Of a stretch of DNA of 64,000 nt, positions 25,631 to 33,101 are shown piece by piece. The number at the start of each line of letters is the position of its first letter. Position 1 is the first letter of the stretch. The position numbers and the translations under genes are program-made. The notes under the pieces were generated by a model. It searched no databases and was not told the DNA's origin. It worked only from the letters and a program-made list of their open reading frames with translations. Origin of the DNA: Lachnospiraceae bacterium (lineage in GTDB: Bacteria; Bacillota; Clostridia; Lachnospirales; Lachnospiraceae); contig SVDH01000001.1 of assembly GCA_015057865.1 (NCBI GenBank), forward strand, positions 112,074 through 176,073, in the 5' to 3' direction.

Positions 25631-26362
25631 TCAGATCAAACTCTGGTTTTTGTCTAACATTTCCTGTATCGTATTCTTTACATTAGAAGCAAGCGCCTTC
25701 TTTTCTTCGCGTGTCAGATCGCGGGTACTGATCGGTTCGCCGTACTCGAGCACAACATGTGTCGGCTTCACTGCCGGCGGATGGTCAAGCAGTACGGCAT
25801 GTGTGTTGCTGATCGCGACCGGGATGATCGGGCAGCCGGTTTTTTCTGCGATCTTGAGGCTGCCGGCATGGAACTCGCCGAGCGTCTTACCGTCGCCTCT
25901 GGTTCCCTCCGGAAAGATGCAGATCGAGACGCCTTTCTTAACGGTTTCGATCGCTTCCAGGATGGTTTTCAGTCCGGCACGCGCATCATCACGGTTCATG
26001 AACAGACAGTACAGACGTCGCATCCAGGCACGCAGAAGCGGCACTTTTTCAAGATCATCCTTTGCGACATATCCGGTAAGACCCGGACAGAACGCATAGC
26101 TTACGATAATATCAAAATAGCTCTGGTGATTGCAGACATAGAGAACAGGCTCGTCTTTGGGGATCCGCTCAAGCCCGATCACAGTCGGTTTGACGCCACA
26201 GATCTTATAGACGCACCGCAGAGCATGCTGTACGATCCTCAGGCTGGAAATGTCCGCTTTTTCTTTGTTCTTTTTTTCGATCATTTTCTCGATCAGCAGA
26301 AGCGGAGAGCCGATCACAAGAAAAACTATGGCATATAAAATGGCAAAAATCGTTCTAAACAT
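25631..26362 (-). CDS. 1-acyl-sn-glycerol-3-phosphate acyltransferase (PlsC family)
   Basis: A 243-aa membrane-associated acyltransferase making phosphatidic acid. One N-terminal membrane helix (about 2-22) precedes the catalytic motif NHQSYFD (HX4D). Then come FMNRDD and the phosphate-binding FPEGTRGDG. A longer in-frame ATG at 26419 overlaps the extended -10 promoter element at 26420-26425, so it would precede the transcription start; 26362, behind GGGGGAATCC, is preferred. Confidence 0.88.
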   Translation of the reverse strand: MFRTIFAILYAIVFLVIGSPLLLIEKMIEKKNKEKADISSLRIVQHALRCVYKICGVKPTVIGLERIPKDEPVLYVCNHQSYFDIIVSYAFCPGLTGYVAKDDLEKVPLLRAWMRRLYCLFMNRDDARAGLKTILEAIETVKKGVSICIFPEGTRGDGKTLGEFHAGSLKIAEKTGCPIIPVAISNTHAVLLDHPPAVKPTHVVLEYGEPISTRDLTREEKKALASNVKNTIQEMLDKNQSLI

Positions 26363-26419
26363 GTAGGATTCCCCCAAAAAGGAAGTGTTCTGCAAACTGG
26401 TTTTGTTCACATCTACCAT

Positions 26420-26425
26420 AGTATA
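26420..26425 (-). promoter_or_regulatory. extended -10 promoter of the acyltransferase gene
   Basis: On the minus strand TGCTATACT provides an extended -10 element (TATACT at 26425-26420). A -35 candidate, TTGTAA, lies about 20 bp upstream, longer than ideal. Confidence 0.55.
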
Positions 26426-26477
26426 GCATAATCATTACGGAATTGTTACAACCTTTGTAAAAAAACAAGAAAGTGCC

Positions 26478-26506
26478 TTGAAAGGAAAAATTGGGCATGC
26501 TATAAT
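26478..26506 (+). promoter_or_regulatory. promoter of the NlpC/P60 gene
   Basis: TTGAAA (26478-26483), 17 bp, TATAAT (26501-26506). The leader to the start codon is about 120 nt with no riboswitch I can name. Confidence 0.75.
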
Positions 26507-26634
26507 ATCCAACGTATAGGGTTTTAGAGATGACTTAAGAAAGACGGATCTGAAATCCTCATCGTTATTCTTTTAATAGACAAATAATGCAGATTGCATG
26601 GACATATAATACAGTATAAAAGGGGTAGTTTATT

Positions 26635-27864
26635 ATGTTGAAGAAAAGACTGGTCACATTTGGATTGGTAGCAGCGATGCTTGTGACAAGTTGTCAGGTA
26701 GCATTCGCGACGCCGTATGATTCAAAGATCAATGATCTGGAAGCACAAAGCTCCGATATCCAGTCACAGATCAGCTCCATGAACAGTGATCTTGCGCAGC
26801 TGGTCGCAGATATCAAGGTCGTAGAGCAGGAAATTGAACAAAAGGAAGCTGACCTTGAGCAGGCACAGGCTGATCTGAAGGTGGCAGAAGAGAAGAGACA
26901 GTCACAGTATGAAGCCATGAAGGGTCGTATCGTATACATGTACGAGAACAGCGACAGCGATCTGCTGGCGACGATCCTCGAAGCGAAGAATTTCGCAGAC
27001 GCATTAAATAAAGTAAAGTATTTCTCAGATGTATATGATACAGACCGGGAGATGCTGGAGGAATATAAGCAGACAGAGCAGGAAGTAAAAGACCTGATCG
27101 TACAGGTAGAAGAAGAAGAGAGCATCCTGCAGGAAAACAAAGAGACCTATGAGCATCAGCAGGCAGAACTGCAGCAGACCATCGAGGCAAAGAAAGCTGA
27201 GAAGGCAGATGTAGATTCAGAGCTTAAGGAAGCACAGAGACTTGCTGAAGAATATGCGGCAGCGATCGAAGCACAGAACAGAGCGCTCCGTGAGCAGCAG
27301 GAGAGACAGCAGGCACAGGCAGCAGCTGCACAGCAGAGTTCATCTGATGACAGCAGCAGCGCAAGCTCTTCAAGCAGATCAAACAATAATCAGAATAATG
27401 ATAATGACAATGATGATGAGGATTCCGATTCCGGAAACAATGATTCTTCAAGCTCCAGTTCTTCGAGCTCGAGTTCAAGCTCAAGTTCAAGTTCCAGTCA
27501 TTCAGGCAGCGGAAGCGGCAGCTCGGTAGTCGGATATGCAGCACAGTTTGAAGGCAACCCGTACGTATGGGGCGGCACCAGCCTGACGAACGGATGCGAC
27601 TGCTCCGGTTTCGTAATGCAGGTATATGCACACTTTGGTGTATCCCTTCCGCATTCCTCCGCAGCAATGAGAAGCGTCGGATATGGCGTATCAGTTTCTG
27701 ATATGCAGCCGGGTGATATCGTTTGCTACAGCGGACACGTAGGTATCTATGCCGGCGGCGGAAGCATTATCAATGCATCCAACTCCGCACCTTATCCGAA
27801 GGGCGGCATCAAGTATAACAACGCTTACTACAGAAGCATCGTTGCGGTAAGACGTATTTTCTAA
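26635..27864 (+). CDS. secreted NlpC/P60 peptidoglycan endopeptidase with coiled coil
   Basis: A 409-aa secreted cell-wall hydrolase. A signal peptide (1-25, cut after AFA) is followed by a long coiled coil (about 28-225, heptads rich in Glu/Gln/Lys), a Ser/Asn/Asp-rich linker (about 235-298, including a run of 18 serines) and the C-terminal NlpC/P60 domain (300-409). The catalytic Cys323 lies in CDCSGFV and His368 in SGHVGIY. Asn380 probably replaces the third polar residue, commonly His. The layout resembles Clostridia PcsB/CwlO-type D,L-endopeptidases that are activated at the membrane through the coiled coil. Its own promoter and terminator make it monocistronic. Confidence 0.93.
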   Translation: MLKKRLVTFGLVAAMLVTSCQVAFATPYDSKINDLEAQSSDIQSQISSMNSDLAQLVADIKVVEQEIEQKEADLEQAQADLKVAEEKRQSQYEAMKGRIVYMYENSDSDLLATILEAKNFADALNKVKYFSDVYDTDREMLEEYKQTEQEVKDLIVQVEEEESILQENKETYEHQQAELQQTIEAKKAEKADVDSELKEAQRLAEEYAAAIEAQNRALREQQERQQAQAAAAQQSSSDDSSSASSSSRSNNNQNNDNDNDDEDSDSGNNDSSSSSSSSSSSSSSSSSSHSGSGSGSSVVGYAAQFEGNPYVWGGTSLTNGCDCSGFVMQVYAHFGVSLPHSSAAMRSVGYGVSVSDMQPGDIVCYSGHVGIYAGGGSIINASNSAPYPKGGIKYNNAYYRSIVAVRRIF

Positions 27865-27876
27865 GATGTAAAAATG

Positions 27877-27910
27877 AACTCCCGGATCCGAAAGGATTCG
27901 GGAGTTTCTC
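27877..27910 (+). terminator. terminator after the NlpC/P60 gene
   Basis: A 13-bp stem (27877-27889 with 27894-27906, one G-U pair), a GAAA loop and a short T-tail. Confidence 0.8.
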
Positions 27911-28000
27911 TATGATGTAATCTTGATTTATAAAGAACAGACTGGTACAATATATGTAATGCGAAAGCGATAATGCGTGAAGTAGAAAGGACGAAAGATT

Positions 28001-28192
28001 ATGGCAAAAGCGATTAAATGGATTTTGGTGATTCTTTTTATTTGCGGTATCCTCTATGCAGCTTACAGATATCTGACCAGAGAGGATGAGTTTGAAGCAT
28101 TTGATGATGACGATTTTGATTTTGACCGTGATGCAGATGATTCTATTCTTGGCAGAATTAAGAGCAAAGCAAAGGAAGTGCTGAATTTCTAA
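28001..28192 (+). CDS. small single-pass membrane protein with acidic tail
   Basis: A 63-aa protein: a short basic start, one membrane helix (about 6-24, WILVILFICGILYAAY), then a strongly acidic stretch (about 30-48, with DDDDFDFDRDADD) and a basic C-terminus. The ATG follows AGAAAGGACGAAAG. It has its own terminator. No family recognised; a membrane-anchored regulatory or scaffold peptide is all that can be suggested. Confidence 0.75.
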   Translation: MAKAIKWILVILFICGILYAAYRYLTREDEFEAFDDDDFDFDRDADDSILGRIKSKAKEVLNF

Positions 28193-28205
28193 GACTGATC
28201 TTAAG

Positions 28206-28240
28206 GACCGGCAGACGGGTGCGTCTGCCGGTCTTTTCTT
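28206..28240 (+). terminator. terminator after the small membrane protein gene
   Basis: An 11-bp stem GACCGGCAGAC (28206-28216) / GTCTGCCGGTC (28223-28233) followed by TTTTCTTTTT. Confidence 0.9.
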
Positions 28241-28327
28241 TTTGGCGAGAATATGCTAAGATGAATTTCTGTGATGTAACGCGTGAAAGCGCCGTTCATT
28301 TATCAATATCAGAAGGGATATAAAGGT

Positions 28328-29509
28328 ATGATAGCAAAGCGTTTGCGCCAGTCGCTTGAAGAGGGGATTTCTATTCGTGACATCTTCGAGGAAGGCAAGA
28401 AAATGGCAGCCATTTACGGTGCCGAGAACATTTTTAATTTTACGATCGGAAACCCGAGTGTTGCTCCGCCGCCAATCGTCAATGAAGCGATGAAAGAAGT
28501 GCTCGATTCGGAAGTGCCATTGACGCTTCACGGATATCCTGCCAATGTCGGGCATCCGGATGTGCGCCGTTTTATTGCAGATTATCTGAATAAAAAATAC
28601 GGCATGCACTATGACGAACGCGGGATCATCATGACAAACGGCGCGGCCGCTGCGATCGTCAATATCTGCCATACCTTGCTGGATGCAGGCGACGAGGTTG
28701 TCACATTTGCGCCCTATTTCTGGGAGTATAAGAGTTATGTCGGTACAGTGTATGGAAAGCTGGTTCCGGCTTACTGCAATATGGAAACGCTGCAGCCGGA
28801 TCCCTGGACATTCGAGACGGCACTGTCGCCCAAGACGAAGTTTGTATTGATCAACACGCCGAACAATCCGACCGGTGCGGTTTATACAGAAGAGTCGATC
28901 AAAACAATCTGTAAGATCCTGGAGAAAAAGCAGAATGAGTACGGACATCCGATCTATCTGATCTCGGACGAGCCATATCGGAAGCTGGCGTATGATATCG
29001 AAGTGCCGTGGCTGCCGAACTACTATAGAAATACGATCGTGGTATATTCGTTCAGCAAGTCTCTTTCGATTCCCGGAGAGCGGATCGGCTATATGGCGTT
29101 CCAGTCAGACATAGATGATTACGATGATTTTATCGCAGGTGCGACAGCATCCATGCGTTATCTTGGCTATGTCAATGCACCGTCATTGCAGCAGAGGATG
29201 CTTTTAAAATGCATCGACGCGACGGTCGACATCAGCATTTATCAGAAGACAAGAGATATCCTTTATGAAGGCCTGACAAAGATCGGTTATCAGTGCATTC
29301 ATCCGGACGGCGCATTTTATCTGTTCATGAAAGCACTTGAGCCGGATGCATTTCATTTTTGCGAAGTCGCAAAGGAAGAACGGCTTTTGATGGCACCCGG
29401 CGATGCGTTCTCCGGCCCAGGATGGGTCAGAATCTCCTATTGCGTTCCGTCGGAAGTGGCCGAAAAAAGTTTGCCGGCATTTGAACGGCTGTATCAGAAG
29501 TATCAGTAA
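28328..29509 (+). CDS. pyridoxal phosphate-dependent aminotransferase (class I, aspartate-type)
   Basis: A 393-aa fold-type I aminotransferase. Motifs: NFTIGNPSVAPPP, the NTPNNPTGAVY substrate region, ISDEPYRKL and the PLP-lysine segment VYSFSKSLSIPGERIGYMA. The ATG at 28328 has an AAAGG element five bases upstream; an in-frame GTG at 28283 would add 15 residues but lies just after an A/T-rich region without a good site. Amino-acid specificity cannot be read from sequence; aspartate or aromatic substrates are usual. It is probably co-transcribed with guaA, 18 bp downstream. Confidence 0.88.
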   Translation: MIAKRLRQSLEEGISIRDIFEEGKKMAAIYGAENIFNFTIGNPSVAPPPIVNEAMKEVLDSEVPLTLHGYPANVGHPDVRRFIADYLNKKYGMHYDERGIIMTNGAAAAIVNICHTLLDAGDEVVTFAPYFWEYKSYVGTVYGKLVPAYCNMETLQPDPWTFETALSPKTKFVLINTPNNPTGAVYTEESIKTICKILEKKQNEYGHPIYLISDEPYRKLAYDIEVPWLPNYYRNTIVVYSFSKSLSIPGERIGYMAFQSDIDDYDDFIAGATASMRYLGYVNAPSLQQRMLLKCIDATVDISIYQKTRDILYEGLTKIGYQCIHPDGAFYLFMKALEPDAFHFCEVAKEERLLMAPGDAFSGPGWVRISYCVPSEVAEKSLPAFERLYQKYQ

Positions 29510-29527
29510 TCAGTGAGGACGAAATAG

Positions 29528-31168
29528 ATGGAAAGAGAACTGGTATTAGTCATTGACTTTGGCGGACAGTACAACCAGCTGGTCGCGCGGCGTGTCCGCG
29601 AGAGCAATGTGTACTGCGAGATTTATTCTTATAAAACAGATCTGGAAAAGATCAAAGAGATGAACCCGAAAGGGATTATCCTGACTGGTGGGCCGAGCAG
29701 CTGCTATGAAGAAGGCGCGGCTGCATGTGATCCGGCTTTGTTTGAGCTGGGGATCCCGGTTTTGGGACTTTGCTATGGTGCGCAGCTGATGCAGCATATG
29801 CTGGGTGGTGAGGTGAAGCGTGCGGACGCGCAGGAATATGGGAAGACAGCGCTGCGAGTTGATCCGCAGGCAGCATTGTTTGCAAATGTTTCAGAAGAGA
29901 CGACCTGCTGGATGAGCCACTTTGATTATATTTCAAAAACGGCGCCCGGATTTGAAGTGATCGCAACGACAGCTTCCTGTCCTGCGGCAGCTGTACAGGA
30001 TGTATCAAGAGGCCTTTACGGCATTCAGTTCCATCCGGAAGTGCTGCATACGCCGGAAGGAACAAAAATGCTTTCGAACTTTGTTCTCGGCATCTGCGGA
30101 TGCAAAGGAGACTGGCAGATCGACTCCTTTGTAAAAACAACCATCGAACAGATCCGTGAAAAAGTCGGCAATGGTAAAGTACTCTGTGCACTTTCCGGCG
30201 GTGTGGACTCCTCCGTCGCTGCCGTGCTGATGGCAAAGGCGATCGGCAATCAGCTGACCTGCGTATTTGTCGATCATGGCCTTTTACGGAAAGACGAAGG
30301 CGACGAAGTCGAAGCGATCTTCGGACCGGAAGGTGATTATGACCTGAACTTCATCCGCGTCAATGCACAGCATCGGTTTTATGTGAAACTGGCCGGTGTG
30401 GATGAACCGGAACAGAAGCGAAAGATCATCGGAGAGGAATTCATCCGTGTATTTGAAGAAGAATCCAAAAAGATCGGCGCTGTCGATTATCTCGTACAGG
30501 GTACGATCTATCCGGATGTGGTCGAGAGTGGTCTGGGCGGTGAATCTGCCGTGATTAAGTCCCATCATAATGTTGGTGGTTTGCCGGATTATGTAGATTT
30601 TAAAGAGATTATCGAGCCGTTGCGTGACCTGTTTAAAGACGAAGTCAGAAAAGCAGGCCTGGAGCTTGGCTTGCCGGAGTATCTTGTTTACCGTCAGCCG
30701 TTCCCGGGACCGGGTCTTGGGATCCGTATCATCGGCGACGTAACAGAAGAAAAGGTACGCATCGTGCAGGATGCGGATGCGATCTATCGGGAAGAAGTTG
30801 CGAAAGCGGCAAAAGAGTGGTATGAAACGCGCAAAGACGATCCATCCGTTTCTGAAGAAGAGATCGCAAAAGAATCCGGTAATCGCAAGTCGAAAGGACT
30901 TCCCGCACCGCCATGGATGCCGGATCAGTATTTCGCGGCACTCACGAATATCCGCACGGTCGGCGTGATGGGCGACGAACGGACTTATGATTATGCCATC
31001 GCATTAAGGGCAGTTCAGACGATCGATTTCATGACAGCGGAAGCGGCACAGATTCCGTTTGAGGTGCTGAATACCGTGATGAACCGGATCATCAATGAGG
31101 TCAAGGGCGTCAACCGGGTATTCTATGACCTGACTTCAAAGCCGCCCGGAACGATCGAACTTGAGTAA
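29528..31168 (+). CDS. guaA: GMP synthase (glutamine-hydrolysing)
   Basis: A 546-aa enzyme converting XMP to GMP. The N-terminal class I amidotransferase (about 1-190) has Cys in [11 protein letters not shown] and His in [10 protein letters not shown]. The ATP pyrophosphatase domain starts with the P-loop [12 protein letters not shown], and the dimerisation domain ends with KPPGTIELE, as in all GuaA. The length exceeds the usual 510-525 aa because of an extra ~30-residue insertion in the C-terminal domain (about 425-460, [20 protein letters not shown]). That longer form is found in some Clostridia and Bacteroidetes. Confidence 0.96.
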   Translation: MERELVLVIDFGGQYNQLVARRVRESNVYCEIYSYKTDLEKIKEMNPKGIILTGGPSSCYEEGAAACDPALFELGIPVLGLCYGAQLMQHMLGGEVKRADAQEYGKTALRVDPQAALFANVSEETTCWMSHFDYISKTAPGFEVIATTASCPAAAVQDVSRGLYGIQFHPEVLHTPEGTKMLSNFVLGICGCKGDWQIDSFVKTTIEQIREKVGNGKVLCALSGGVDSSVAAVLMAKAIGNQLTCVFVDHGLLRKDEGDEVEAIFGPEGDYDLNFIRVNAQHRFYVKLAGVDEPEQKRKIIGEEFIRVFEEESKKIGAVDYLVQGTIYPDVVESGLGGESAVIKSHHNVGGLPDYVDFKEIIEPLRDLFKDEVRKAGLELGLPEYLVYRQPFPGPGLGIRIIGDVTEEKVRIVQDADAIYREEVAKAAKEWYETRKDDPSVSEEEIAKESGNRKSKGLPAPPWMPDQYFAALTNIRTVGVMGDERTYDYAIALRAVQTIDFMTAEAAQIPFEVLNTVMNRIINEVKGVNRVFYDLTSKPPGTIELE

Positions 31169-31199
31169 TCGCGTAAGCTACGAGCCACGCGAAGAAATA

Positions 31200-31244
31200 A
31201 AATACAGGCTTAGGGAGCTCGCTCCCAAAAGCCTGTATTTTTAT
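31200..31244 (+). terminator. terminator after guaA
   Basis: The stem AAATACAGGC (31200-31209) / GCCTGTATTT (31231-31240) encloses a second small stem (GGGAGC/GCTCCC) and is followed by T-residues. Confidence 0.85.
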
Positions 31245-31328
31245 GTCTTCATGCGGCGACAGCCGCGTTGAGGTTGCCTCTGGGAGGAAACCGAAGTGGC
31301 GAGAAACACTTGGAAGTCGTCTTCTGTT

Positions 31329-31396
31329 TCACATTACGGTCACATTACTCACATTACGATAAAAACATTGTCGATATAGACAAATGATGATATAAT
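31329..31396 (+). promoter_or_regulatory. toxin-antitoxin promoter and operator region
   Basis: The promoter is TTGTCG (31368-31373), 17 bp, TATAAT (31391-31396). Overlapping its -35 is the inverted repeat TGTCGATATAGACA (31369-31382), a likely autoregulatory operator. Immediately upstream stand three direct copies of TCACATTAC (31329-31337, 31340-31348, 31349-31357). Confidence 0.65.
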
Positions 31397-31424
31397 ATGC
31401 CTATGCAAAACGGAGGTGATAATT

Positions 31425-31709
31425 ATGTTTGTGCAACAGGAAGTTATCAGACCATCTGCGGATTTACGAAATCACTACAATGAGATTTCCAGACAGTGCC
31501 GCGAGAATAATGAAGCAGTTATTATTACGGTAAATGGAAGAGGAGATACGGTTTCTCTCGCTTATGAGGAATATAAGAGGATGAAAGCAAGGATTCAACT
31601 TTTAGAGATTCTTGCAGAAGCTGATGAAGATGTTAAGTATGGAAGAGTTGCACCTATAAAGGATACGTTTGATGACTTAAGGAGTCTTCTTAAGGAGGGA
31701 AATGCTTGA
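31425..31709 (+). CDS. type II toxin-antitoxin system antitoxin, Phd/YefM family
   Basis: A 94-aa antitoxin. The N-terminal Phd/YefM DNA-binding fold is seen in IRPSADLRNHYNEISRQCRE and VIITVNGRGDTVSLAYEEYKRM. The C-terminal acidic part (about 60-94) would wrap the toxin. CGGAGGTGAT precedes ATG 31425. The stop overlaps the toxin start by 3 bp (TTGA), the usual coupled antitoxin-first order. The pair is located in an AT-rich island with the recombinase, suggesting acquisition by transfer. Confidence 0.88.
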   Translation: MFVQQEVIRPSADLRNHYNEISRQCRENNEAVIITVNGRGDTVSLAYEEYKRMKARIQLLEILAEADEDVKYGRVAPIKDTFDDLRSLLKEGNA

Positions 31710-32023
31710 AGTACGAAGTTATACGAACGGACACAGCGGACTCCTTAATTCGAAAAATAGTTCTTTATGTTGCAGAGAATTTTGGCGCAGATGTGGCACT
31801 GGAAAAACTGGATTATCTTGAAGAAGCGATTATGAATCTGGGGGACAATCCTTACATTGGCGTTGAACCAAAATACAATGTGCTAAGGCGTCAAGGATAC
31901 TTGGTTCTTATTTTAGAAAAAGATCTTGTGTTTTATAAGGTTGATGATAGTAAGAAACAGGTTATTGTATATGCAGTTGTTGACCAAAGACAGGATTACT
32001 TAAGTATTATAAGAGGTTTGTAG
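31706..32023 (+). CDS. type II toxin-antitoxin system toxin, RelE/ParE family
   Basis: A 105-aa toxin starting at TTG 31706 behind AAGGAGGG (31692-31699). ParE/RelE-type features: an N-terminal helix pair with IRKIVLYVAENFGADVALEKLDYLEEAI, then PYIGVEPKY, a RRQGYLVLILEKDLVFYKVDD beta-strand and VIVYAVVDQRQDYLSII at the C-terminus. Whether it cleaves mRNA (RelE) or poisons gyrase (ParE) cannot be decided. All key regions are intact, so the module is probably functional. Confidence 0.85.
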   Translation: MKYEVIRTDTADSLIRKIVLYVAENFGADVALEKLDYLEEAIMNLGDNPYIGVEPKYNVLRRQGYLVLILEKDLVFYKVDDSKKQVIVYAVVDQRQDYLSIIRGL

Positions 32024-32065
32024 CACCAGAGCCTCCATGGGCATCGTGCATATGAGAAGCTCGCT

Positions 32066-32089
32066 GAAACCGCGGGTTTCTTTTGTTTT
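32066..32089 (+). terminator. terminator after the toxin gene
   Basis: A 6-bp stem GAAACC (32066-32071) / GGTTTC (32075-32080) followed by TTTTGTTTT. Confidence 0.65.
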
Positions 32090-32168
32090 GAAGTCATTTC
32101 AGCTACAATATAACTGAGATACTTATAAACTAACAATCTTTAATAGAAAGGAGGAGACAAATGATGGG

Positions 32169-32780
32169 GTGTTTGGATATGTCAGGGTAAGCAGTAGAGA
32201 CCAAAATGAAGACAGACAGATGCTGGCCATGGCTGAAATAGGCATTCCCCCCGATCATATTTATGTGGACAAGATATCCGGGAGGAACTTTGACAGGCCG
32301 GCCTACAAAAAGCTGCTGACGATTATTCATGAAGAAGATCTTCTTTATATTAAGAGCATCGACAGGTTGGGCAGAGATTATAAAGAAATCCTGGAACAGT
32401 GGAGCATGCTGACGAAAGTAAAGGAGGTGGATATCTGTGTGATTGATATGCCATTACTGGATACCAGAAACGGAAAAGATCTGATGGGGACATTTATCAG
32501 TGACCTGGTATTGCAGATCCTGTCGTTTGTAGCAGAGAATGAACGCCAGATGATCAAACAGCGGCAGGCGGAGGGCATTATGGCAGCACGGGCAAGAGGT
32601 GTAAAGTTTGGCAGGCCGGAAATGCCATTGCCTGAAAACTTCGCCGAAGTATATGGTCGATGGGCGTCCGGTCAGATCAGTGGAATAAAAGCGGCAGGGG
32701 AATTACACATGCCGCCGGCAACATTCCGATATAAGGTCAAAAAAATAGGATCAGCTTCAAAAACAAACATGACCCTATAA
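32169..32780 (+). CDS. serine recombinase (resolvase/invertase family)
   Basis: A 203-aa site-specific recombinase of the small resolvase/DNA-invertase type. The catalytic domain has the serine in GYVRVSSRDQNEDRQ (Ser8), KSIDRLGRDYKEI with the active-site arginines, and FVAENERQMIKQRQAEGI leading into helix E. The C-terminal helix-turn-helix lies at about 150-190 (ISGIKAAGELHMPPATFRYKV). The frame opens at GTG 32169, but AAGGAGGAG at 32149-32157 is better placed for the out-of-frame ATGATG at 32161, so a one-base change in the GGGG run may have shifted the start. A candidate invertible segment begins 24 bp downstream. Confidence 0.88.
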   Translation: MFGYVRVSSRDQNEDRQMLAMAEIGIPPDHIYVDKISGRNFDRPAYKKLLTIIHEEDLLYIKSIDRLGRDYKEILEQWSMLTKVKEVDICVIDMPLLDTRNGKDLMGTFISDLVLQILSFVAENERQMIKQRQAEGIMAARARGVKFGRPEMPLPENFAEVYGRWASGQISGIKAAGELHMPPATFRYKVKKIGSASKTNMTL

Positions 32781-32977
32781 CGTGAATGAACTAAAAAAGT
32801 AATTAAGTCTACTTTATTGTTTTTTTTAAACAGTTTCATCATATGATCTAACAATTCTTTTTAAAAAATCATTATTTCATTTATATTCTATCAAAAAATA
32901 ATCAAAAAAACCGTCAAACATCGCTAATTTATGCGGTTTTGGAATCTTTAGACAAAATCCCACTTTCTTGTATAGCT

Positions 32978-33006
32978 AATATAACTAATATCTATTCAGT
33001 AATCAA
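32978..33006 (-). promoter_or_regulatory. promoter inside the inverted-repeat segment, pointing left
   Basis: Read on the minus strand: TTGATT (33006-33001), exactly 17 bp, TATATT (32983-32978). In the present orientation it points back toward the recombinase. After inversion between the 15-bp repeats it would point to the surface locus, with a start about 190 bp before the 33102 gene. A weaker plus-strand candidate (TAGACA 32949-32954, 16 bp, TATAGC 32971-32976) also exists. Confidence 0.5.
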
Positions 33007-33033
33007 TAGATTGGCATTAATGCGTCAAAAATT

Positions 33034-33055
33034 GGCATAAAAGTGCCTTTTTTTT
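33034..33055 (+). terminator. intrinsic terminator just upstream of the surface locus
   Basis: GGCAT (33034-33038) pairs with GTGCC (33043-33047) around AAAA and is followed by nine T. The short stem makes it moderate. In the present orientation it would block rightward transcription into the gene at 33102. Confidence 0.6.
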
Positions 33056-33101
33056 GTGAGCAATAAAGTAGACTTTTTTGTTTCGAAAAAAGGGGAAGAG
33101 A

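Larger units (their letters stand above)
32805..33075. repeat. 271-bp segment bounded by perfect 15-bp inverted repeats, candidate invertible promoter
   Basis: AAGTCTACTTTATTG (32805-32819) recurs in inverted orientation as CAATAAAGTAGACTT (33061-33075). The enclosed DNA is AT-rich and non-coding. It has a minus-strand promoter (TTGATT 33006-33001, 17 bp, TATATT 32983-32978), a hairpin AAAACCG/CGGTTTT (32907-32940) and a plus-strand intrinsic terminator (33034-33055). The left repeat begins 24 bp after the serine recombinase and the right repeat ends 26 bp before the first gene of the surface locus. This geometry matches phase-variable invertible promoters. A MITE-like element is the alternative. 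It accounts for the 321-bp gap 32781-33101. Confidence 0.65.

Noticed and set aside
27420..27510. Serine-codon repeat in the NlpC/P60 gene as a tandem-repeat locus
   Set aside because: It is a simple low-complexity linker of AGC/TCA/TCT codons without a fixed repeat unit.
32805..33075. Reading the inverted-repeat segment as a MITE or insertion-sequence remnant
   Set aside because: No target-site duplication is visible beyond TT, there is no transposase remnant, and a recombinase and promoter are better explained by an invertible switch. It remains an alternative.
31706..33101. Prophage or integrative element boundary
   Set aside because: Only a recombinase and a toxin-antitoxin pair are present; no integrase of tyrosine type, no phage structural genes and no attachment-site duplication were seen.
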